A stretch of DNA of 64,000 nucleotides, from contig PTJY01000005.1 in NCBI GenBank assembly GCA_002937505.1, positions 62,001 through 126,000 of the forward strand, read 5' to 3'. Numbering within the stretch: position 1 is the stretch's first letter; each line of letters opens with the position of its first letter. Shown in pieces: positions 7,507 through 16,656 of the stretch. Source of the DNA: Alphaproteobacteria bacterium MarineAlpha12_Bin1 (GTDB taxonomy: Bacteria > Pseudomonadota > Alphaproteobacteria > UBA6615). Position numbers and translations under genes: made by a program. The notes below the pieces were generated by a model. That model did no database searches and was not told where the DNA came from. It saw nothing but the letters and a program-made list of their open reading frames with translations.

Positions 7507-9837
7507 ATGGGAGTTCGTTATATAGGTGCAGAAGTTCAACGCATGGAAGACCCTAAGTTAATCACTGGACATGGTCGGTATGTTGACGACATCGTTTTTG
7601 ACGGTATGTTACATGCTGCTTTTCTTCGCTCATCTCAGGCACACGCTAAAATTCATTCAATTGACGCAAGTAAAGCTTCGGCTTTATCCGGTGTTAAAAG
7701 GGTTTTTACATTAGCTGATCTTGGCCCTAATTATGAACGAAGGATGAATCAACTATATCCAGCTCCTGTTATAGAGCAGAATAAAACTCAATATCCACTT
7801 GCGAAAGATGAAGTTTGTTATGTTGGCGAAGCTATCGCAGTGGTAGTTGCAGACAGTCGTGCAATTGCTGAAGATGCTCTTGCCCTTATTGTTGTGGATT
7901 ATGAAACGCTTCCAGCGGTGATAGATGTTCGAACAGCACTTGAGGATGGCGCTCAACTGGCACATTCAGATGCAACATCAAATTTAATGGGGAAAATGCG
8001 TTCCAAATTTGGTGATATTAAGGATGCATTTAGCAAGGCCGACCATGTTTTTTCTGCCGGATTTATGCAGCACCGCGGAGGATGTCATTCGATGGAGACG
8101 CGGGGAGTTATAGCTCGTGATGATCCTTGGGGTGATGGACTAACTCTGTGGACGTCAGCACAATCACCTTATTTAATTCGAAGGGCTTTGGCTAATTGGC
8201 TGGGTGAACCAGAAGAAAGAATTCGAGTGATAGCACCAGACGTTGGAGGTGGCTTTGGACCTAAGGCTGGTTTTTATCCTGAAGAGATCGTAATTCCTCT
8301 GGTAGCAAGAATTATGGAGTGCCCAGTCAAATGGATTGAAGATCGACAAGAACATTTTATTTCCACCACAACTCAGCGCGATCAATATTGGGACTTGGAA
8401 GTTGCGTGTGCGTCCGATGGAAAAATACTCGGGTTAAAGGGAAAAGTAACCCACGAAAATGGCGCTTATATTCCCTATGGTATCCTTTTGCCAAATAGTT
8501 CTTTAACCCCTTTGCCGGGCGCATACTCTATCCCTGCAATCGACGTTGGTTTGGATATTGTTTTTACTAATACAGTACCAAACTCACCAGTTCGTGGAGC
8601 AGGACGACCTTGTGGAATATATGCTGTGGAGCGAATGGTTCAAGTAGTTTCACGAAGGCTTGGTATCGACCCAGCTATTGTTCGCCGAAGAAATTTTGTT
8701 AGGCCGGAACAAATGCCATATGAGACAGGAGCTAAACTCCGAGGTGGGGATCCAGTTATTTATGATAGTGGGGACTATGAGGCTCTTTTAGATAAAGCTT
8801 TAGAACTTTCAGATTATAATAGTTTCAAGGCCCGTCAAACTGAAGCTCGAAAGGAAGGTCGTTATCTTGGCATAGGCATATCTTCTTGTATAGAAGATAC
8901 TGGAATGGGGCCTTATGAGGGAACCACTGTGCGGGTAGAGGCCTCAGGCAAAATAGTCGTTAAAACTGGTGCTGCTAGTCAGGGGCAAGGCCATCATACT
9001 ATGATATCAATGATTGTGGCGGAGAACTTAGGAGTAACGCCAGAAGACATTATTTTTGAATCTGCTGATACAGGAAAGTTTCCTCATGGTATTGGGGCAA
9101 TAGGAAGCCGCATAGCAGCTAACGTGGCCCCTTCTGCCTTTGATGCAGCCTCTAAAGTGCGTGAGAAAGCCTTGAAGCTGGCAGCTGAGATTCTTGAAAC
9201 GGCTGAGGCAGACCTCGATATAGAGGCTGGAATCGTTCGTGTAAACGGAGCTCCAGATGTATCTATTTCTCTGGGAGAACTGGCTATAAAATTAACCCCT
9301 CCCTCATCAACTAGAGTTCCCAAAGGATTTGACCCAATATTAGAAGCCACTTCATTTGAGGGATCGTCTGGCTCTCCCATTGCCAGCGGTACAAACGTAG
9401 CAGAGGTTGAGGTTGATATAGGAACAGGAGAAGTCAAGGTATTACGTTATTCTGTTGCCCATGATTGTGGAGTGATGATTAACCCTACTATTGTTCATGG
9501 GCAGATTGTTGGTGGTGTCGTTCACGGAATTGGAAATGCTTTGTTCGAACGAATGATTTATGATGATCAAGGGCAACCATTAACTATGAACTATGGCGAA
9601 TACCTTTTGCCATTAGCAAGCGAGATGCCAAGGATAGATGTGGCTCATATTGAAACTCCGTCGCCCCTGAATTCGCTCGGTGTTAAGGGAGCTGGCGAAG
9701 GGGGTACAATTCCCGCTGCGGCAGCAATAATTGCGGCAATAGAAAATGCATTAGAGGAATTTTCGGTAGAGATTGATTACTATCCTGTAGACCCCCAATA
9801 CTTAACTGGTCTTTTAGAAGCAAGTGTCGCTAGTTAA
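7507..9837 (+). CDS. Molybdopterin-binding large subunit, xanthine oxidase/CoxL superfamily, substrate unknown
   Basis: Catalytic subunit carrying the molybdenum cofactor. Family motifs are VGGGFGPKAGFYPEE (cofactor binding) and the active-site Glu in KGAGEGGTIPAA (Glu731). The segment aligned with the CO-dehydrogenase signature reads SPVRGAGRP (residues 361-368), not AYxCSFR of true form I CoxL, and only partly like the form II AYRGAGR. It is therefore a molybdenum hydroxylase for an unknown substrate, perhaps an aldehyde, purine or N-heterocycle. ATG at 7507 is chosen because GGGGAG lies just upstream; an upstream in-frame extension to 7474 would overlap the small subunit. Length 776 residues is normal. 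Confidence 0.9.
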   Translation: MGVRYIGAEVQRMEDPKLITGHGRYVDDIVFDGMLHAAFLRSSQAHAKIHSIDASKASALSGVKRVFTLADLGPNYERRMNQLYPAPVIEQNKTQYPLAKDEVCYVGEAIAVVVADSRAIAEDALALIVVDYETLPAVIDVRTALEDGAQLAHSDATSNLMGKMRSKFGDIKDAFSKADHVFSAGFMQHRGGCHSMETRGVIARDDPWGDGLTLWTSAQSPYLIRRALANWLGEPEERIRVIAPDVGGGFGPKAGFYPEEIVIPLVARIMECPVKWIEDRQEHFISTTTQRDQYWDLEVACASDGKILGLKGKVTHENGAYIPYGILLPNSSLTPLPGAYSIPAIDVGLDIVFTNTVPNSPVRGAGRPCGIYAVERMVQVVSRRLGIDPAIVRRRNFVRPEQMPYETGAKLRGGDPVIYDSGDYEALLDKALELSDYNSFKARQTEARKEGRYLGIGISSCIEDTGMGPYEGTTVRVEASGKIVVKTGAASQGQGHHTMISMIVAENLGVTPEDIIFESADTGKFPHGIGAIGSRIAANVAPSAFDAASKVREKALKLAAEILETAEADLDIEAGIVRVNGAPDVSISLGELAIKLTPPSSTRVPKGFDPILEATSFEGSSGSPIASGTNVAEVEVDIGTGEVKVLRYSVAHDCGVMINPTIVHGQIVGGVVHGIGNALFERMIYDDQGQPLTMNYGEYLLPLASEMPRIDVAHIETPSPLNSLGVKGAGEGGTIPAAAAIIAAIENALEEFSVEIDYYPVDPQYLTGLLEASVAS

Positions 9838-9844
9838 CCCAAGA

Positions 9845-10900
9845 TTATTTGGTTTCTATTTTTCCATTGCCTGATAGAAGTATAGCCAGGGGGCGTGTTC
9901 GGTCAAAATAGGAAAAAATGATCATTGCTATAACCGTTAGTGGAACGCATAAAAACATGCCCACAATGCCCCATATACTGCCCCAAAGAGCTAAAGAAAG
10001 AATAACTACTAGTGGGCTAATATTTAGGGAACTCCCTGTAAGCCGCGGCTCAATAATGTTTCCAATTAAAAATTGAATTAAGCCAATACTGCCTAAAACT
10101 ATAAAGAAAGGTACTGGGTTAGCAAATTGAATAAGAGTAAGTAGAGCTGGGAATATTATACCAAGAAGAGAACCGACTGTGGGGATATAATTTAATAAGA
10201 ATATTATAAAGCCCCAAAATTCAGCAAAATCGACACCAACGAACAACAAAATTATATAACTAATTAGCCCTGTCATTAAGCTTGTTAGAGTTTTAATTGC
10301 CACGTAAGTTTGTATCTGTTTCTGCATGCGCTTTAATAGGCTTTCAATTTCTTTTCTGCGCGTTTCATCAGGGAAAAGGGCGTGTAGTTTTTTATTAAAG
10401 CCATTTTGCTCGAAAAGAAGAAACAACACATATATCAAAACAATTCCAAAACTTCCCGCAAAGCTAGCTGTAGCGGCAGCAAATTTAGTTGCTAAAAGCC
10501 TCAAATCAATTTGTCCAAAAACGGCAGCAATGTCAGGGGGTTCTTCAAATCCAACCATCTGTGATACTTTCTTAACGAGTAACTCTATGTTGGCCTGGTA
10601 TATTGGAGCGGCAGCGCTTACTTGAGATAAATTATCACTGATTAGCTCCGCTATAAGAGCAACTCCTATCAACACTGTTACTATTGCTAGTGTCATGGAT
10701 GCCCATCCAGGAATTTGAAATTTTTTTAAAGGTAATGAGTTAAATCCCTTGGCTAGCGCGTTTAGCAGGTACCAGATCATTATTGCCACTGCAATAGGGA
10801 TTAATAGGTCTCTCCCTAATATTAGAAGAGAAAAAGTCACTGCAACGACGACAATAGTCGAAGCAAAAGCGATAGTTTTGTTGGTAGCTTCTCCAGTCAC
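9845..10900 (-). CDS. AI-2E family transporter (PerM/TqsA-like)
   Basis: Polytopic inner-membrane protein with seven to eight predicted helices: a paired hairpin at the N-terminus, one helix near residue 70, a long soluble loop, then four closely spaced helices. The C-terminal block NYIPTVGSLLGIIFPALLT is the family hallmark. Members include TqsA (autoinducer-2 export) and Na+/H+ antiporters, so the substrate cannot be inferred. Start is GTG at 10900 with upstream GGGGTGGA. Convergent with the molybdenum hydroxylase operon, 7 bases apart. Confidence 0.9.
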   Translation of the reverse strand: MTGEATNKTIAFASTIVVVAVTFSLLILGRDLLIPIAVAIMIWYLLNALAKGFNSLPLKKFQIPGWASMTLAIVTVLIGVALIAELISDNLSQVSAAAPIYQANIELLVKKVSQMVGFEEPPDIAAVFGQIDLRLLATKFAAATASFAGSFGIVLIYVLFLLFEQNGFNKKLHALFPDETRRKEIESLLKRMQKQIQTYVAIKTLTSLMTGLISYIILLFVGVDFAEFWGFIIFLLNYIPTVGSLLGIIFPALLTLIQFANPVPFFIVLGSIGLIQFLIGNIIEPRLTGSSLNISPLVVILSLALWGSIWGIVGMFLCVPLTVIAMIIFSYFDRTRPLAILLSGNGKIETK

Positions 10901-11049
10901 TAGTCCACCCCATTTTCAAATAAAAATAATATTTAGCACATTTAGTGATGATTTGGCTCTAAAACATTTTAGTTAATTAGATCGTTTATTGACGCAAGTA
11001 GTCAGAAAATGTTTTCCTAAAATAAATTAATTATTTGAGAGGTTATAAT

Positions 11050-11628
11050 ATGACAACCCCATTAGAAGGTTCACGATTAGATCGTGTGGAGAGAGAAGAT
11101 TGCCCGGCAGAGTATCATGATTCTTGGGACGAAATATTAAGAACTCGGGGTATGGACGTTATGCCCAATGTGTTTTCTCTTTTGGCAAATAGCCCAGGAG
11201 CTATGTCAGTAGTGACTCCGGTAGGAGCCCATGTCCGATATAACACCAAATTTGATGACATATTAAGAGAGCTCGTAATAATGACAGTAGCTCAAGAATT
11301 AGGTTGTGAGTACGAATGGAAGCATCATTACAAGGTAGCTGAAAGGGTTGGGGCGACTGAAGAACAGTTACGAAGCATAGGTTCGATAGAGTTAGAAACT
11401 GAACCAGAACCTATTGGCCCTGCAGTCCGATATGCTCGACTATTAACACATAACGAGATAATCGATGATGAGCTCGTTGGTGTTCTTAAACAGAGCTTTG
11501 GACCGGATGGTTTTGTCGACCTCACAATAATGATCGGCTACTATGGAATGTTAGCAAGGTTCATAAATACAGTAGTAATCCCGATGGAATCTGGTTATGA
11601 GGGCATAACATTTAATAAAACAGTATAG
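11050..11628 (+). CDS. Carboxymuconolactone decarboxylase family protein
   Basis: AhpD/CMD-like all-helical protein. The core helix reads MTVAQELGCEYEWKHHYKVAERVGAT, which has the Cys, Glu-Trp and His typical of the CMD branch but not the CxxC redox pair of AhpD peroxidase reductases. A second conserved segment is DLTIMIGYYGMLARFINT. Start taken at the ATG (11050) seven bases after GAGAGG, not the TTG five codons upstream. The LLM monooxygenase gene lies 104 bases downstream; pairing of CMD-like and LLM proteins suggests an oxidative ring or lactone pathway, but the substrate is unknown. Confidence 0.85.
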   Translation: MTTPLEGSRLDRVEREDCPAEYHDSWDEILRTRGMDVMPNVFSLLANSPGAMSVVTPVGAHVRYNTKFDDILRELVIMTVAQELGCEYEWKHHYKVAERVGATEEQLRSIGSIELETEPEPIGPAVRYARLLTHNEIIDDELVGVLKQSFGPDGFVDLTIMIGYYGMLARFINTVVIPMESGYEGITFNKTV

Positions 11629-11732
11629 TTTCTTTAACTAAATGTACAAATGTGAATTTGTTCGTTGGTGTGCAATAAAAAGTGTTGTAGAGTTTTAGCA
11701 AGGATAAATCTCTAGTCTAGGAGGAGGAGCCC

Positions 11733-12980
11733 ATGGTCAAGGTCATGGTACAAATGTATCCAGTTATACGTGCAGAAAGCACAGAGGAACGCAGAAGAAT
11801 GCGTCCTATGGGACGTAATGTAGAACGTTTTCAGGAAGCAATGGCAGGTATGCCAGATATTCTTAAGGCAATGGATGATCTTGGAGTTTGGGGGGTTTCT
11901 TCCATTGAGCATCATTTTCATTCTGAAGGATATGAGGTGGGACCTGCTATAGGAATGAATACAGGTTATTGGGCAGGATTAACAAAGAATGTCAGAGTAG
12001 GCAGCTTAGGTTATGTGATGTCAGTAGATGATCCTATTAGGGTCGCTGAAGAAACCGCAACTCTGGATCATATCACAAAAGGAAGATGTTTTGTTGGATT
12101 TGCTCGAGGTTACCAATCGAGATGGACACAGGTGTTAGGACAAAAAGTTGGGAATGTTGCAACGCTTTCTGATGGCAGTGAAGATGATGAGCGCAACAGA
12201 AAAATATATGAGGAACAAGTTGATTTGGTTCTTAAGGCTTGGACCGAAGAGGCTTTCGATTACAAGAGCGATCTCTGGGAGTATCCTTATCCTCATGATG
12301 AAGGCCTTGAAGGATGGTTTATGGGAGATGTAACCAGGCAATTAGGGGCACCAGGAGAAATGGATGAGGAAGGTAAATTAAGGAAAATTTGTGTTGTTCC
12401 TGCTCCATATAGTGACCCCCATCCTCCCGTTTTTATAGCGAGTAACGCCAGTATTGAGACAGTGGAGTACGCAGGAAAACGTGGGTTTATTCCTGCTTAT
12501 TTTTCTAGTATTGGTCGTTGTGCAAGTTATGGCCCGAGGTATACGGAAGTAGCAAATGAAAATGGGTTTAATTTCAAGCCTGGACAGAATCAGGCGATAG
12601 TCCGTTGGCCTCACATTGGACAGACTAGTGATGAGGGTGCACAAATGGCAATGGATTGGTCTAGTGATATATTTATGAACTTCTATGGACCCTTATTTCC
12701 CGATTGGACTGAGAAAGGTCAAGGTAAGACCTCTCAAGAGGATATTCTTGGGTTGATGGATAAAACGGGGCTATTCCAGTATGGAACAGTGTCAGAAGTT
12801 CGGGACTACTATATTGATCAATGGAAACAACTTCCAGCTGAGTATATAACTTTAATCTATCATTATGCTCAGACACCAAAAGAAGAGATGATTAAACAGT
12901 TAAAAATCTTCATGGAAGAAGTTAAGCCGGCATTAGACGAATTAACAGATTATCCTGATTTAGGACAAGCTGCAGAATAG
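11733..12980 (+). CDS. LLM-class flavin-dependent oxidoreductase
   Basis: Bacterial luciferase-like monooxygenase with a TIM-barrel fold using reduced FMN/F420-type flavin. The N-terminal segment LGVWGVSSIEHHFHSEGYE corresponds to the conserved first strands with the EHHF motif; HITKGRCFVGFARGYQ is the phosphate-binding region; the C-terminus has the helix-bundle ending seen in alkanal-type monooxygenases. Length 415 residues is slightly above the luciferase norm, with an insertion around residues 130-200. A very strong ribosome site (AGGAGGAG at about 11718) suggests high translation. A clear terminator follows. Confidence 0.9.
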   Translation: MVKVMVQMYPVIRAESTEERRRMRPMGRNVERFQEAMAGMPDILKAMDDLGVWGVSSIEHHFHSEGYEVGPAIGMNTGYWAGLTKNVRVGSLGYVMSVDDPIRVAEETATLDHITKGRCFVGFARGYQSRWTQVLGQKVGNVATLSDGSEDDERNRKIYEEQVDLVLKAWTEEAFDYKSDLWEYPYPHDEGLEGWFMGDVTRQLGAPGEMDEEGKLRKICVVPAPYSDPHPPVFIASNASIETVEYAGKRGFIPAYFSSIGRCASYGPRYTEVANENGFNFKPGQNQAIVRWPHIGQTSDEGAQMAMDWSSDIFMNFYGPLFPDWTEKGQGKTSQEDILGLMDKTGLFQYGTVSEVRDYYIDQWKQLPAEYITLIYHYAQTPKEEMIKQLKIFMEEVKPALDELTDYPDLGQAAE

Positions 12981-13002
12981 GTTCTTTAATCTCATCGTGT
13001 AA

Positions 13003-13034
13003 GGGGCGGCAAATATTTAATGCCGCCCTTTTTG
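13003..13034 (+). terminator. Rho-independent terminator after LLM oxidoreductase
   Basis: An 8-bp perfect stem GGGCGGCA (13004-13011) / TGCCGCCC (13021-13028) with a nine-base AT loop, followed directly by TTTTT. It lies 23 bases after the stop of the monooxygenase gene and ends that transcript before the gamma-glutamyltransferase gene. Confidence 0.9.
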
Positions 13035-13141
13035 ATTTTGCATTACGCTCAAGTTTTTTTGAACGAATGAGTATTTGCCAGAACACGTAAATATATTAAT
13101 GCTAAGTCTAACAATTATTATTGTTTACTAGAGAGTTTATT

Positions 13142-14731
13142 ATGCTTCGTTCAACATTTGCGAATAATGGTATGGTTGTTGCTCCTCATCATCTTGCTGC
13201 GGAAACTGGCCGAGATGTTTTAAGAGACGGAGGAAATGCAATTGAAGCTGTAGTAGCGGCGGCAGCAACAATCGCGGTTGTCTATCCGCATATGAATTCC
13301 ATCGGTGGCGATGGTTTTTGGTTGATCAGACCCCCAAACCAAACTCCTTTGGGCATCGATGCTTGTGGAGCCTCAGCAAAATTAGCAACAAGCAAGTATT
13401 ACAAAAGCAAAGGATATAAAAAAATTCCAACGCGGGGACCTGACGCTGCCTTAACAATGGCGGGCACAGTCTCTGGCTGGCAGTCGGCCCTCTCATTATC
13501 AGAAAAACTCGGCGGTCGACTACCTCTTAAACGGCTACTAAATGATGCAATATTATATGCTAAGAAAGGTATGGCGGTTACAGAGGGGCAAAAACGTAAT
13601 ACTGATGAAAAGTATAATGAGTTAATAAAAATTCCTGGATTCGGTGACCATTTTTTAATTGAAGGAAGACAACCGGAGGTTGGGGAAGTATTTAGGCAGG
13701 AAAAATTAGCTGCTACTATTGAGTATCTTTCTGACGCAGGGCTAGATGATTTTTACAAGGGCGATATTGCTAAGTCTATTTCTGAAGATCTTGCGTCAAT
13801 AGGTAGCCCTATTAAACTAGAGGATTTTACCAATCACCAATCAACATTGAAAAACCCTCTCAGCCTAAAAATCAAAGGGGGAACCCTATTTAATTTACCC
13901 CCCCCAACTCAGGGGTTGGCTTCATTGCTAATACTTGGGGCATTTGAAAAACTCTCATGTTCAAGTGCAGAAAGCTTTGAATTCGTCCATTATTTAGTCG
14001 AGACTACAAAACAAGCTTTTTCTATAAGAGATCTGCACATAACTGACCCCAGTTATATGCAAGCTAATCCAGAGACATTTCTTCAAGACTCCATCATATC
14101 TTCTCTCGCGACTGCTGTTGATAAGAGAGTGGCAAGGAATTGGAAACGAGAGGAAGAAACTGGTGATACAGTTTGGTTAGGAGCGATTGATAAAGATGGA
14201 ATGGCTGTAAGTTTTATCCAAAGTATTTATTGGGAATTTGGATCGGGAGTGGTCCTGCCTCACACAGGTATAACCTGGCAAAATAGAGGGGCTAGCTTTT
14301 CGCTTGTTGAAAACAGTCGAAACGAGCTTAAAGTTGGAAGAAAACCATTCCACACTCTTAATCCGGCGATGGCAAGTTTCGATGATGGAAGTGTTTTTTC
14401 ATATGGAACCATGGGAGGAGAAGGTCAGCCGCAAACTCAGGCTGCGATTTTTGCTCGTCATATCTGGTTTGGACAGAATCTACAGCAAGCAATTTCGGCA
14501 CCTAGATGGTTGCTAGGGAGAACTTGGGGAGAAGATAGTAGTAATCTGAAAGTAGAGAGTCGATTTTCTAAAGAACTAATTGACTCACTAATCGAAGCGG
14601 GTCATGACGTGGTTCAAGTCGACCCCTATAGTGATCTAATGGGGCATGCAGGGGGATTAATCTTAAAACCTGGTGGTCTAATAGAAGCAGGAGCTGATCC
14701 ACGAAGTGACGGCCGTGCTTGCGGCTATTAG
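13142..14731 (+). CDS. Gamma-glutamyltransferase family protein
   Basis: N-terminal nucleophile hydrolase of the GGT family, which self-cleaves at a Thr to give two subunits. The N-terminus (VAPHHLAAETGRDVLRDGGNAIEAVVAAAA) matches the family. The expected processing/nucleophile Thr is T343 in ETGDTVWLGAIDKDG. It resembles the YwrD/acylase-like branch more than E. coli GGT, which has TTH at this point. No signal peptide is evident, unlike secreted GGTs, so cytoplasmic action is likely. ATG at 13142 is preferred to the TTG at 13121 because AGAGAG lies before it. Might cleave gamma-glutamyl amides rather than glutathione. Confidence 0.85.
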   Translation: MLRSTFANNGMVVAPHHLAAETGRDVLRDGGNAIEAVVAAAATIAVVYPHMNSIGGDGFWLIRPPNQTPLGIDACGASAKLATSKYYKSKGYKKIPTRGPDAALTMAGTVSGWQSALSLSEKLGGRLPLKRLLNDAILYAKKGMAVTEGQKRNTDEKYNELIKIPGFGDHFLIEGRQPEVGEVFRQEKLAATIEYLSDAGLDDFYKGDIAKSISEDLASIGSPIKLEDFTNHQSTLKNPLSLKIKGGTLFNLPPPTQGLASLLILGAFEKLSCSSAESFEFVHYLVETTKQAFSIRDLHITDPSYMQANPETFLQDSIISSLATAVDKRVARNWKREEETGDTVWLGAIDKDGMAVSFIQSIYWEFGSGVVLPHTGITWQNRGASFSLVENSRNELKVGRKPFHTLNPAMASFDDGSVFSYGTMGGEGQPQTQAAIFARHIWFGQNLQQAISAPRWLLGRTWGEDSSNLKVESRFSKELIDSLIEAGHDVVQVDPYSDLMGHAGGLILKPGGLIEAGADPRSDGRACGY

Positions 14732-14735
14732 TTTT

Positions 14736-15368
14736 ATGCAAGAAGACTTTTCCTTCGAACCTGCACACTTTTATCGTTTTGATGAAGGTAATGATGCGGA
14801 ATTCTACTCTGGCCCACGTCTGGTTAAGCACCTTGATGATGAGGGCATTGAATTACTGACCAATTTTTATCGTCAGATAATACCCAGTGGCGGAGCAATT
14901 CTTGATCTTATGTCTAGTTGGATATCTCATCTACCAGAAGAGTTAATATTTGATTCTATTGTTGGTTTAGGAATGAACGCAATTGAGCTGAATGCCAATA
15001 GTAGACTTGATAAAAGAGCTTTACATGACCTAAACGCGGATCCAGACTTACCTTTTCAAAGTGAGAGTTTTGATGTTTGTTTGATTGCGCTTTCCGTCCA
15101 ATACCTGACGCGTCCCGTTGATGTTTTTAATGAGATTGCAAGAGTTCTTAAACCTGAGGGTAAATGTATTGTAAGCTTTTCAAATCGCTGTTTTCCTACA
15201 AAAGCAATACGTGTTTGGCAGGCTTTAGATGATGAAGGACATATATGGTTAGTAAAAAAATACTTTGAATCAACAGGCTTGTTTAACTTTATATATAAGG
15301 AGACTTTATCTTCAGGGGAGGCCCATAAGGATCCTCTGTTTGCGGTTGTTGCTCAGAAACAGACATAA
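14736..15368 (+). CDS. Class I SAM-dependent methyltransferase (type 11)
   Basis: Small methyltransferase of unknown target. Seen: IPSGGAILDLMSSWISHLP (SAM-binding motif I, in a variant form), LPFQSESFDVCLIALSVQYL (motif IV/post-II), and EIARVLKPEGKCIVSFSNRCFP (motif V/VI). The protein begins with FEPAHFYRFDEGNDAEFYSGPRLVKHLD, a conserved substrate-lid segment of this family. ATG at 14736 is chosen because it directly follows the GGT stop; a GTG at 14706 would overlap that gene by 26 bases. Cotranscribed with the GGT-like gene by spacing. Confidence 0.85.
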   Translation: MQEDFSFEPAHFYRFDEGNDAEFYSGPRLVKHLDDEGIELLTNFYRQIIPSGGAILDLMSSWISHLPEELIFDSIVGLGMNAIELNANSRLDKRALHDLNADPDLPFQSESFDVCLIALSVQYLTRPVDVFNEIARVLKPEGKCIVSFSNRCFPTKAIRVWQALDDEGHIWLVKKYFESTGLFNFIYKETLSSGEAHKDPLFAVVAQKQT

Positions 15369-15441
15369 ACAACAGAGAACTTTATCTGAAGAATTTTAAT
15401 TTTATATGACAGATTATAAAATTTATAAGGAATTATAAAAC

Positions 15442-16245
15442 ATGACTATAGAACTTTATCATACGGCTCATTCAACCTGCAGTCAGAAAGTAAGAATGTG
15501 TCTTGCGGAAAAAGGAATGCCCCATCCGGATAAAGATTGGACAGCTAATGAAATAGATTTGGGGAATTTTGATCATTTAACTCCGGAATATCTAAAGATT
15601 AATCCGAATGGCGTTGTACCGGCTTTTGTGCACGATGGAGTTGTGTTGATCGAATCATCGGCAATTGTTGAGTATCTTGATGAAGTGTTTGTTGAGCCGA
15701 AGTTAACTCCAGAAGACCCTGTTGGGCGAGCAAAGATGAGGGCATGGATGCGTTATATTGAGGAGGTGCCTACGGTTGCGGTAAGAGTTCCTTCCTTTGC
15801 GAATTTATTCGCCCCCATGCGATATACCGACTATTCAGATGAAAAGTTTTCGAAACATGCAGGCCGTCTTCCATTACGAAAGAGATTTTATCAGCGCATG
15901 ACAAAAAGAGGCTTTGGTGCTGATGATATTTCTTATGCTAAAGAACAGATTAGGCAAACATGCGAACGAATTGACCAGGCCATATTAAGTGAAGGAGGAC
16001 CTTGGATTATGGGACAACAGTTTACTTTGGCTGATATTCTGGTTGCTCCTTTAATCGATCGCATGAGTGATATGGGCTATGAGCGTCTGTGGAAAGAAGA
16101 TTTAATAGCTATGACCGCCTGGTTTGATGCCTTAAAAAAGAGACCGTCATTTCAGGCTACTTTTTATCCTGGAAGCCGCATATCTGAACGGTATTCAGAA
16201 CACTTTAAAACTTCAAGAGAACTCGAAAAAATGAGAGGTTATTAA
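15442..16245 (+). CDS. Glutathione S-transferase family protein
   Basis: Two-domain GST: a thioredoxin-like N-terminal domain (residues 1-90; LYHTAHSTCSQKVRMCLAEKG, with the Ser/Cys active-site turn and the ESSAIVEYLDE gamma-glutamyl-binding motif) and an all-helical C-terminal domain with PWIMGQQFTLADILVAPLIDRM. Cytoplasmic. The ribosome site AAGGA lies 12 bases ahead of the ATG. Following a GGT-like enzyme and a methyltransferase, it hints at a glutathione-linked detoxification or catabolic function, but no substrate can be named. Confidence 0.9.
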   Translation: MTIELYHTAHSTCSQKVRMCLAEKGMPHPDKDWTANEIDLGNFDHLTPEYLKINPNGVVPAFVHDGVVLIESSAIVEYLDEVFVEPKLTPEDPVGRAKMRAWMRYIEEVPTVAVRVPSFANLFAPMRYTDYSDEKFSKHAGRLPLRKRFYQRMTKRGFGADDISYAKEQIRQTCERIDQAILSEGGPWIMGQQFTLADILVAPLIDRMSDMGYERLWKEDLIAMTAWFDALKKRPSFQATFYPGSRISERYSEHFKTSRELEKMRGY

Positions 16246-16308
16246 TCTAATGCCAGTAGTTGGATTATGTTTCTATATTAGAACTATTGATAAATTGGAG
16301 AGATAAAA

Positions 16309-16599
16309 TTGGCAGGCATCATCTATACCCTATTAGCCGTTATTTTTGGAGCGTTTGTTTTGTGGATGGTTTGGTCGGTCATAAATCGAGGTTCGAAAAA
16401 CAGAATTGCTTCTCTGAAAGTGGAGGATATAGAAAAGTCTGCTAATGAGTTAATTGAAAAATATGGGAATGATGCATTATCTGAAGCGGACAAACTTGCG
16501 CGAGAATGCCTTGCCATTGGGGATTTTCAAGGGGAGACAATCTGGAAGCTTGTATCAAAAGAAATTAGAAAAATCCAATCGTTAGGGCCACAAAACTAA
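16309..16599 (+). CDS. Small single-pass membrane protein, unknown function
   Basis: A 96-residue protein with one N-terminal transmembrane helix (IIYTLLAVIFGAFVLWMVWSV) and a charged, probably helical cytoplasmic tail (EKSANELIEKYGNDALSEADKLA). The start is TTG at 16309: GGAGAG sits seven bases upstream and no in-frame ATG precedes the helix. Not recognised as a named family. It stands between the GST gene and the convergent SLC13 permease. Confidence 0.7.
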   Translation: MAGIIYTLLAVIFGAFVLWMVWSVINRGSKNRIASLKVEDIEKSANELIEKYGNDALSEADKLARECLAIGDFQGETIWKLVSKEIRKIQSLGPQN

Positions 16600-16656
16600 T
16601 TTTTTCTGACCTCCATTTTGTTCACTGGTAGTAATTTTAAAATTAAACATCAAGAA

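Noticed and set aside
9084-9437. Antisense coding gene within the molybdenum hydroxylase large subunit
   Set aside because: Low-complexity Ser/Ala/Ile-rich translation opposite a conserved enzyme; a shadow frame.
7507-9837. True CO dehydrogenase large subunit (coxL)
   Set aside because: The signature AYxCSFR is absent; the aligned segment is PVRGAGR, so CO oxidation was not assigned.
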